The notes beneath the pieces are model-generated. The model worked only from the letters and a program-made list of their open reading frames with translations. It searched no databases and was not told the DNA's origin. A stretch of DNA of 15,448 nucleotides from contig JAEDJF010000030.1 in NCBI GenBank assembly GCA_016296485.1, forward strand, positions 1 through 15,448, read 5' to 3'. The position numbers were made by a program, and so were the translations under genes. Source of the stretch: Oscillospiraceae bacterium (GTDB lineage Bacteria; Bacillota; Clostridia; Oscillospirales; Ruminococcaceae). Each line of letters starts with the position of its first letter. Position 1 is the stretch's first letter. Positions 1 to 4,838 of the stretch are shown here, one piece after another.

Positions 1-772
1 GCTCAAAAATTCCGAGCATCAGCTTTTCAAGGTCGGAAACGGTGCTCGTAAAGAGACAGGGGTTCTGGCTGTCGGCATCAAGGCGAAGATAGGTCTTGTT
101 GCGGAAAAGAGCATAGAGCGGGGCTGCGCCCTCGGTGCCGAAGCGGATTTCACTCATTCCGAGCTTTTTGAAGATATGTTCCTCGGCAAATGCTCTGATG
201 CTCATGCCGCTTGCTCGTTCGACAATTTCCCGGAGGAAAATGCGGTTGGTTTCGGAATAATCCCGCCGAAGGTTGGGCTTAAACTCAAGCTCCTTTTCGC
301 CGATGAGCTCCATCACATCGTCAAAGCTGTGGCGGCGAAGCAGAAGTTCGGAGTCCCGGGCGCGGCGCCCTTCGTCCGAAAGGGCGGCGTACTCCGGGTC
401 GGCGGCGATTTTCGGCAGAAGCTCGCCGGAAAGGAAATCCCGGATGCCGGATTTTTCGGTGAGAAGCAAGGACAAGGTTATTTCATCCGCGTACTTATAT
501 TCCGGGATAAAGCGGCTGAGCTTGTCGGAAAAAGAGAGTTTCTTCATATCCGCGAGCACGAGCACGCAGAGCCCCGTGAAAAACCAGCTGTCGAGGGAGA
601 GAAGGTAACGGGTGTTTTCGGTGACGGCTTCGCCGCTTTCGCGGTCGGCCTTGCCGAAAAATTTTCGAAGGGCGGGTTTGCCCTCAAGATAGACGGAGAC
701 CGCGCCGCTTTCGTCGAGGAGGGCGGCGTTTTTGTCGATAACTTCATTTATTTTTTCAAACTTGCTGTCCAT
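1..772 (-). CDS. Beta-lactamase-fold serine hydrolase homologue (PF00144-like), probably catalytically inactive; C-terminus outside window
   Basis: The start is the ATG at 772-770, preceded by AAAGGA about 5 nt upstream; 257 residues are visible and no stop occurs before the window edge. The layout matches class C beta-lactamase/DD-peptidase-like proteins: a segment ending in FFTG (64-67), then the usual helix and KLSFSDKLSRFIPEY (78-92), LLLTEKSG (102-109, family form LLTHTSG), YSETN (172-176) and ERASG...KKLGM (185-206). The residues expected at the nucleophile and its lysine (SxxK, about 60-63) are Leu60-Asp-Ser-Trp63, and YxN reads Y172-S-E174. Catalysis therefore looks lost, although the third motif (KTG/HxG) lies beyond the edge. 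There is no signal peptide at this start, so it is probably cytosolic. It sits 51 bp downstream of the HAD gene on the same strand. Fold assignment is fairly secure; inactivity is inferred from hand alignment. Confidence 0.72.
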   Translation of the reverse strand, partial: MDSKFEKINEVIDKNAALLDESGAVSVYLEGKPALRKFFGKADRESGEAVTENTRYLLSLDSWFFTGLCVLVLADMKKLSFSDKLSRFIPEYKYADEITLSLLLTEKSGIRDFLSGELLPKIAADPEYAALSDEGRRARDSELLLRRHSFDDVMELIGEKELEFKPNLRRDYSETNRIFLREIVERASGMSIRAFAEEHIFKKLGMSEIRFGTEGAAPLYALFRNKTYLRLDADSQNPCLFTSTVSDLEKLMLGIFE

Positions 773-823
773 AAAAATTCCTTTCTGCGCAAGGCGATTT
801 TTATGTAATACGCCGTTTGCGCA

Positions 824-1555
824 TTAAAAAGTTTCGTTTTCGATTTGCTTTAATATTTCCAAAAGCTCCTCGGGGCTCTTCGCAGAAAAGTCCGGCGGGA
901 AATTTTCATCGTCCCCGCTGTAATAGCCCGCATGATGCATCGCAGCGCAGACGACCCTTGCCCCCGGGAACGACTTTTTGAGCGCGGATTCGGCGTTTCT
1001 TCCGAATGCAACGTCCACGCTGTGGTCGCCCACGTAGACAAAGGTCCCGTTTCGGTCGGCTATTTTGAGCTCATCAAGACAGATGAGAAACGCAGTGGGG
1101 TCAGGTTTCTGCCTGTCGTAGGGAACGTCGCCGTAGCCGACTATAGAACCGAAGTATTTGAGCAGCCCGTGGTGCTCAAGGGAACGCGATATTTCTTCCC
1201 TTCCGTTTTGTGAGCACACACCCATTTTTACGTGCTCAAACTCTTTGAGTACCGAGTCCATGCCCTTGAAAATATCCGAAAGGGTTCTGTTTTTAAGCTG
1301 GGTCGGGGTCCACATCTCGCCGGCTTTTCGTATTTCTTCCTCGTTTAGCCCGTAGCAAACCCGGTAAAGCTCCTTCCAGTCGGAGAGCTTCCCCTGGGCG
1401 TCAAGATAGGACGAGCGGGAGGAAAGCGCTTCCGGGACGTTTTCGTCGACGTCCGGGATAAAGTGGCGGAGAATTTCGAGAGTGACCTCAATGTTCTTTT
1501 TGGAGCTGTCGGCAAGAGTGCCGTCATAGTCCCATAAAATCGCTGAAATTGACAT
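824..1555 (-). CDS. HAD-superfamily hydrolase, phosphoglycolate phosphatase-like
   Basis: This 243-residue protein has all four HAD motifs. Motif I is WDYDGTLAD, with nucleophile D9 and acid/base D11. Motif II is the serine in VCSQN (about 116). Motif III is the lysine in RQKPDP (about 149). Motif IV is YVGDHSVDV (about 172-180), which binds Mg2+. Insertion after motif I suggests a helical C1 cap as in phosphoglycolate phosphatases and beta-phosphoglucomutases. It should be a soluble cytosolic phosphatase; the substrate cannot be read from sequence. The ATG at 1555 has GAGGT about 6 nt upstream. It also overlaps by one base the stop codon of a 9-codon ORF with a better Shine-Dalgarno, suggesting translational coupling. 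It lies between the cysteine-rich membrane protein and the serine hydrolase homologue, with about 50 bp on each side, so co-transcription is likely. Confidence 0.9.
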   Translation of the reverse strand: MSISAILWDYDGTLADSSKKNIEVTLEILRHFIPDVDENVPEALSSRSSYLDAQGKLSDWKELYRVCYGLNEEEIRKAGEMWTPTQLKNRTLSDIFKGMDSVLKEFEHVKMGVCSQNGREEISRSLEHHGLLKYFGSIVGYGDVPYDRQKPDPTAFLICLDELKIADRNGTFVYVGDHSVDVAFGRNAESALKKSFPGARVVCAAMHHAGYYSGDDENFPPDFSAKSPEELLEILKQIENETF

Positions 1556-1584
1556 TAAAATACCTCATACAAAAGATTGGACAT
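1555..1584 (-). CDS. Nine-codon mini-ORF (MSNLLYEVF) overlapping the HAD start
   Basis: A perfect AGGAGG (1597-1592) lies 7 nt before an ATG at 1584-1582. The ORF has nine codons and ends in TAA, whose last A is the first base of the HAD gene's ATG (TAATG). This geometry is typical of translational coupling. The peptide is too short to carry a domain and shows no attenuator-like run of one amino acid. It could be a coupling leader, a relic of an older start region or chance; the ideal ribosome binding site is the main argument for translation. Confidence 0.35.
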   Translation of the reverse strand: MSNLLYEVF

Positions 1585-1605
1585 AAAAATGCCTCCTATA
1601 TTATA

Positions 1606-2304
1606 TTAAATGTCGGCGGTACAGTTTCTCTCGCCGCAAAGGCGGTCGGTACAGCTACGGCATTTTAAAGCTTCGTTGCTCCCTTCCCAGAATCTCTCCG
1701 GGTGGAGCGCAAAGGAAATTTCCCAGACGGCGAGCACGATTACGCCGCAAAGGCAAAGGCTCCAGGTGTAAAACCCGGGGACGAAAACTATGGGGGAAAA
1801 CATCATCATATGGTCCCAGTTAAATATGCGGCAGGTGGTGCAGCAGCGGTTTTTCATAAACCACGCCCGAAACGGGCACCAAAAGAGCACGCACACAAGG
1901 TCAAAGACGTAAAAAGCGACGGTAATGAGAAGAAGGACCTTGCTGTCTATAACGCCGAGAAAGTAAAGCGCGCCGATGGACGCCGTCAAAAGCGCCCAGA
2001 CGGAGCCCACTATAAGGGTGTCCTTTTTGCATTTCAAAACGTAGTCCTTAAGACGGGCGACGCTGAAATCCCTGAAAGGGTTAAAACATTCCGAGAGAAA
2101 TTTCTGCGACCCGATGGGAAGATATTTGCGGCAGGGCATAAGCTGAAGCGCCATATCAATGAGCCAGATTACCCAAAGGATATGGAAAAAGGAAAAGCCT
2201 TTAAAGAAATTGAAGCCGTACATCACGTCGTACTGCTCCGGGCAAAAAATGAGTAGCGCCAAAGCCGCCCCGAAGCAAAGACAACGAAAAATGAACCGCT
2301 TCAT
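1606..2304 (-). CDS. Cysteine-rich multi-span membrane protein, function unknown
   Basis: The preferred start is the ATG at 2304: GGAG (2315-2312) lies 7 nt upstream, whereas an in-frame TTG at 2358 has its GGGA too close. This gives 232 residues. Hydrophobic segments lie at about 3-22, 38-57, 96-115, 121-142 and 163-195. Two cysteine clusters stand out. One is CPFRAWFMKNRCCTTC in the loop after the fourth segment, followed by IFNWDHMMMFSP. The other is a C-terminal CX2CX4CX4C (CRSCTDRLCGERNC), preceded by HPERFWEG. Such spacing suggests zinc or an iron-sulphur cluster, but this is inference. I do not recognise a named family. It heads the leftward three-gene run (HAD, serine hydrolase homologue) and has a good promoter upstream at 2397-2425. 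Confidence 0.8.
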   Translation of the reverse strand: MKRFIFRCLCFGAALALLIFCPEQYDVMYGFNFFKGFSFFHILWVIWLIDMALQLMPCRKYLPIGSQKFLSECFNPFRDFSVARLKDYVLKCKKDTLIVGSVWALLTASIGALYFLGVIDSKVLLLITVAFYVFDLVCVLFWCPFRAWFMKNRCCTTCRIFNWDHMMMFSPIVFVPGFYTWSLCLCGVIVLAVWEISFALHPERFWEGSNEALKCRSCTDRLCGERNCTADI

Positions 2305-2396
2305 ATACATGCTCCGAAAGCGGGAGAGAGTTTTTTTAACGAAAGCCAATTTACACAAATCCCTTTTAAAAATAACTTATGTTTTTATATGTTTTT

Positions 2397-2425
2397 ATAA
2401 TACTAAAACGTGGAAACAAAATCAA
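2397..2425 (-). promoter_or_regulatory. Sigma-A-type promoter for the leftward run
   Basis: On the minus strand, -35 TTGATT (2425-2420) and -10 TATTAT (2402-2397) are separated by exactly 17 nt. They match 4/6 and 5/6 of consensus. The start would fall near 2390, leaving an AT-rich leader of about 85 nt before the membrane-protein ATG at 2304. Confidence 0.55.
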
Positions 2426-2427
2426 GG

Positions 2428-2462
2428 GGCGGCGGGAAAAACAAGGCTCCCGCCGCCTTTTT
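2428..2462 (+). terminator. Orphan intrinsic terminator between divergent promoters
   Basis: A 10-bp GC stem (GGCGGCGGGA 2428-2437 with TCCCGCCGCC 2448-2457, loop 2438-2447) is followed by five T on the plus strand. Nothing annotated on the plus strand lies upstream within the window, since genes to the left run the other way. It may stop antisense or upstream read-through before the rimP promoter, or end a short RNA. The minus-strand side lacks a proper T run. Confidence 0.6.
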
Positions 2463-2504
2463 GCAATTATATTTAATTTTATTACTGAATTATAAATAAA
2501 CCCC

Positions 2505-2533
2505 TTGCAATTCGGAAAAATATATGTTACACT
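2505..2533 (+). promoter_or_regulatory. Promoter of the rimP-nusA-infB operon
   Basis: TTGCAA (2505-2510), a 17-nt spacer and TACACT (2528-2533), with an extended -10 TG at 2525-2526. Each hexamer matches 4/6 of consensus. Transcription would start near 2540, giving a leader of about 80 nt that contains a stable hairpin. It lies directly downstream of the orphan terminator, which insulates it. Confidence 0.5.
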
Positions 2534-2557
2534 TACTAAAGTAAATAGTAGAGTAGG

Positions 2558-2629
2558 ATGAAAGAGTGGGAACGAAAAGCCCGCTCTTTTCTGTTGATTG
2601 AGAGAATTTGGAGGTGTCTTTTTGGCTGA
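2558..2629 (+). CDS. Candidate 23-codon leader ORF overlapping the rimP start
   Basis: ATG at 2558, 23 codons, TGA at 2627-2629. The peptide begins MKEWERKARS and ends RCLFG. It runs through the whole leader hairpin and stops 8 nt inside rimP, in another frame. The upstream context (AGAGTAGG abutting the ATG) is a poor ribosome binding site, so translation is doubtful. If translated, ribosomes would open the hairpin and end next to the rimP TTG start. Confidence 0.25.
   Translation: MKEWERKARSFLLIERIWRCLFG
2561..2589 (+). promoter_or_regulatory. rimP leader hairpin, possible attenuator or processing site
   Basis: AAAGAGTGGG (2561-2570) pairs with CCCGCTCTTT (2580-2589), including one T-G wobble, around the 9-nt loop 2571-2579. 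Only four T (2587-2590) follow, so it is a weak terminator at best. It lies 20 nt before the rimP Shine-Dalgarno. A structured leader is plausible for autoregulation of an operon that encodes NusA, but no protein site can be proven from sequence. Confidence 0.5.
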
Positions 2630-3113
2630 AAACAAAAAGAAAAACACTGCGCAGATCTGTGCTGAGCTTGCCCTTCCCGTGGCGGAGGAACTGGGTGTCG
2701 AACTCTGGGACGTCCGTTTTGAAAAGGAGGGCACTGAGTGGTTTCTGCGCTTTTTTATTGACAAAGAGGGGCTGACCATCGAGGACTGTGAAAATTTCAG
2801 CCATGCAATGGACCCCATTCTTGACGAAGCGGACCCCATTGACAAGCACTACTGTCTCGAGGTCTCCTCCCCGGGAATTGAGCGGAAGCTCATCACCGAG
2901 GAACACGTTCGCCGCTATCTCGGCTACCTTGCGACGGTGCGCTTTATCCGCGCTCCCGAGGGCTACAACCAGAGGGAGTTCCTGCTCCAGCTTAACGATA
3001 TAAAAGACGGAGTAATCACCGCCGAGTTCGAGGACGGAACGCTCATCACCTTCCCCAAGAGCGACACGGCGTATATTAAACTTTACTACGATTTTGACAG
3101 CGACGGTGAATAA
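2622..3113 (+). CDS. rimP: Ribosome maturation factor RimP
   Basis: RimP binds the 30S subunit and promotes its late maturation. The start is TTG at 2622, chosen because GGAGGTG (2610-2616) lies 5 nt upstream; the product then begins MAENKKKN and has 163 residues, normal for the family. The N-terminal domain carries GVELWDVRFEKEG and FIDKEGLTIEDCENFSHAMDPILD, and the signature LEVSSPGIERKL marks the domain junction. The C-terminal SH3-like domain follows (FRAPEG region to YYDFDSDGE). It is first in the translation operon, 35 bp before nusA, downstream of a promoter and structured leader. Identification is secure from sequence and order. Confidence 0.95.
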   Translation: MAENKKKNTAQICAELALPVAEELGVELWDVRFEKEGTEWFLRFFIDKEGLTIEDCENFSHAMDPILDEADPIDKHYCLEVSSPGIERKLITEEHVRRYLGYLATVRFIRAPEGYNQREFLLQLNDIKDGVITAEFEDGTLITFPKSDTAYIKLYYDFDSDGE

Positions 3114-3148
3114 TTTCCCGCCCGACGAATAAGGAGGACTAAGAAAAA

Positions 3149-4204
3149 ATGAACGCAGAATTTTTTGAGGCCCTGGCTATGCTCGAAAAAGAAAAGGGCA
3201 TTTCCGTTGAATATCTTTGCGAAAAGATCGAAAACGCCATAGCCATCGCCATTCGCAGGGACTACGTGGGAGTTGAGGACCCCAAGGTCGTCATCGACCC
3301 GGAGACGAGAACCTTTGAGGTCGCAATCCGCAAGACCGTCGTTGACGAGGTTGAGGACCCCGCAAACCAGATTCTTCTTGACCAGGCTGTGAAATACAAC
3401 AAAAAAGCACAGGTCGGCGACATCGTCGATATTCCCCTTGAGACCAAAGAGTTCGGAAGAATCGCGGCCCAGACCGCAAAACACGTCATCAAACAGGGCA
3501 TCCGCGAGGCGGAGAGAGGACAGGTGCTCAAGGAGTTCCAAAGCCGTGAGCACGAAATCATCACCGCCACCGTTATGGGAACCGACCCCATTCGCGGAAG
3601 CGTCACCCTTGAAATTGACCACAACGAGGCGTTCCTCCTCAAATCCGAACAGATTCCCGGAGAGACCTTCACCGACGGCGAGAAAATCAAGGTTTACGTC
3701 GTCGAGGTTGCCTCCAGCGAGCGCGGACCCAAGGTTATGATTTCAAGAACCCACCCGGGTCTTGTTAAACGCCTCTTTGAAATCGAGGTTCCGGAGGTTT
3801 ACGAGGGAACCGTTGAAATCAAAGCCGTTTCCCGCGAGGCGGGCTCAAGAACGAAAATCGCCGTTTGGAGCCGCGACCCCGACGTTGACGCCGTGGGCGC
3901 CTGCATCGGCAACAGAGGAAGCCGCGTAGCGAAAATCGTTGACGAGCTCGGCGGCGAGAAAATCGACGTGGTGCAGTATTCCGAGGACCCGGCGCAGTTC
4001 ATCTCAGCCGCCCTTTCCCCCGCGAGGGTCGTCTCCGTCGAGGTTGACCCGGACGGCGCAAAAGCCTGCAAGGTAAAGGTTCCCGACGAGCAGCTTTCCC
4101 TCGCCATCGGCAACAAGGGACAGAACGCAAGACTCGCAGCAAGACTTACCGGCTGGAAAATTGACATCAAGCCCGAAAGCGGCTTCTGGGGCGAGGAAGA
4201 ATAA
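3149..4204 (+). CDS. nusA: Transcription termination/antitermination protein NusA
   Basis: NusA binds RNA polymerase and nascent RNA, and modulates pausing, termination and antitermination. The ATG at 3149 follows AAGGAGGA by about 10 nt. The 351-residue product has the N-terminal polymerase-binding domain (1-125; LCEKIENAIAIAIRRDY), an S1 domain (about 132-200), KH1 with GACIGNRGSRV (about 250-260) and KH2 with LAIGNKGQNARLAARLTGWKIDIK (about 316-340). It stops at SGFWGEEE and lacks the acidic C-terminal repeats of proteobacterial NusA, as usual in Firmicutes. It lies between rimP and ylxR. Two GTGCTCA-family 7-mers (3524 and 3547) form an inverted pair within its S1 region. Confidence 0.97.
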   Translation: MNAEFFEALAMLEKEKGISVEYLCEKIENAIAIAIRRDYVGVEDPKVVIDPETRTFEVAIRKTVVDEVEDPANQILLDQAVKYNKKAQVGDIVDIPLETKEFGRIAAQTAKHVIKQGIREAERGQVLKEFQSREHEIITATVMGTDPIRGSVTLEIDHNEAFLLKSEQIPGETFTDGEKIKVYVVEVASSERGPKVMISRTHPGLVKRLFEIEVPEVYEGTVEIKAVSREAGSRTKIAVWSRDPDVDAVGACIGNRGSRVAKIVDELGGEKIDVVQYSEDPAQFISAALSPARVVSVEVDPDGAKACKVKVPDEQLSLAIGNKGQNARLAARLTGWKIDIKPESGFWGEEE

Positions 4205-4243
4205 AGCGTAAAGCATCACTTACCGGAAGGAGGAGAGGACTTC

Positions 4244-4510
4244 TTGAAGAAAATACCTATGAGGATGTGCACCGGCTGCGGAGAAATGAAGCCGAAGCGG
4301 GAGCTTATCCGGGTCGTTAAAAGCCCGGAGGGCGAAATCGCCCTTGACAAGACGGGGCGCCTTCCCGGAAGGGGAGCTTACGTCTGCCCGGATTTGGAGT
4401 GCCTTAAAAAGGCAAGAAAGACGAGACGCCTTGAAAGAGTCTTTTCTTCGGCAATTCCGGAGGAGGTTTACGACGCCCTTGAAAAGGAGCTGGGGTCGGA
4501 TGCCGAATGA
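4244..4510 (+). CDS. ylxR: YlxR/RnpM, RNase P modulator (DUF448)
   Basis: This 88-residue protein has the family hallmarks: MRMCTGCGEMKPKREL with CxxC at the N-terminus, then RLPGRGAYVCPDLECL and the basic stretch KKARKTRRLERVF. In Bacillus subtilis the YlxR homologue binds the RNase P RNA and reduces its activity (known for the family, not shown here). The start is TTG at 4244; a GGAAGGAGGAGAGG tract lies just upstream, and the ATG codons further in would cut into the conserved N-terminus. It follows nusA by 39 bp, and its last codons overlap the start of the L7Ae-like gene by 11 nt, indicating coupled translation. Confidence 0.92.
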   Translation: MKKIPMRMCTGCGEMKPKRELIRVVKSPEGEIALDKTGRLPGRGAYVCPDLECLKKARKTRRLERVFSSAIPEEVYDALEKELGSDAE

Positions 4511-4817
4511 AAAAATTTCGGGTTTCCTGGGTCTTTGCCGAAAGGCGGGCAAGCTCGTAATGGGCTTCGACATATGCGTCGAGGCTTTGGGCAAAGGAAA
4601 CGCCGAGCTGATACTTCTGGCACGGGACTGCTCCGAGCGGACCGTCCGCGGAATCAAAAGAGCCGCGGAGGAAAAGGGACGCGAAGTAAGGACGCTGCCC
4701 CTTAATATGGACGAAATTAGTTTTGCCGTTGCTAAACGTGCGGGTGTGCTTGCGGTTTGTGACAGCGGCTTCGCAAAAAAATTCAAAGAGCTGCTTGACG
4801 GCATGCATACAGCATGA
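4500..4817 (+). CDS. ylxQ: L7Ae/L30e-family RNA-binding protein (YlxQ-like)
   Basis: A 105-residue protein starting MPNEKISGFLGLCRKAGKLVMGFD, typical of the L7Ae/L30e/S12e/Gadd45 fold that recognises kink-turn RNA. Other landmarks are ELILLARDCSERTVRGI and the C-terminal AKRAGVLAVCDSGFAKKF. The ATG at 4500 is chosen because AAGGAG lies 10 nt upstream and the family starts here; the reading frame continues further upstream inside ylxR. It overlaps ylxR by 11 nt and precedes infB by 21 nt, the usual Firmicute place for ylxQ. The RNA target is not known from this sequence. Confidence 0.9.
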   Translation: MPNEKISGFLGLCRKAGKLVMGFDICVEALGKGNAELILLARDCSERTVRGIKRAAEEKGREVRTLPLNMDEISFAVAKRAGVLAVCDSGFAKKFKELLDGMHTA

Positions 4818-4838
4818 ACTGTGGGAGGAATAGCATAG

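Noticed and set aside
176..808. Plus-strand 210-codon frame at the left edge
   Set aside because: It is opposite the serine hydrolase homologue, whose minus-strand frame has a good ribosome binding site and family motifs.
1600..1605. Perfect minus-strand TATAAT just before the 9-codon ORF
   Set aside because: A promoter here would start transcription inside the AGGAGG site at 1597-1592, and no -35 is seen; more likely AT-rich spacer.
1702..2256. Plus-strand 184-codon frame
   Set aside because: It is a shadow of the membrane-protein gene; its product is Lys/Pro-rich without motifs and there is no ribosome binding site.
2305..2358. Longer form of the membrane protein from TTG 2358
   Set aside because: Its GGGA is only about 2 nt from the TTG, while ATG 2304 has GGAG at 7 nt and begins directly with the first membrane segment.
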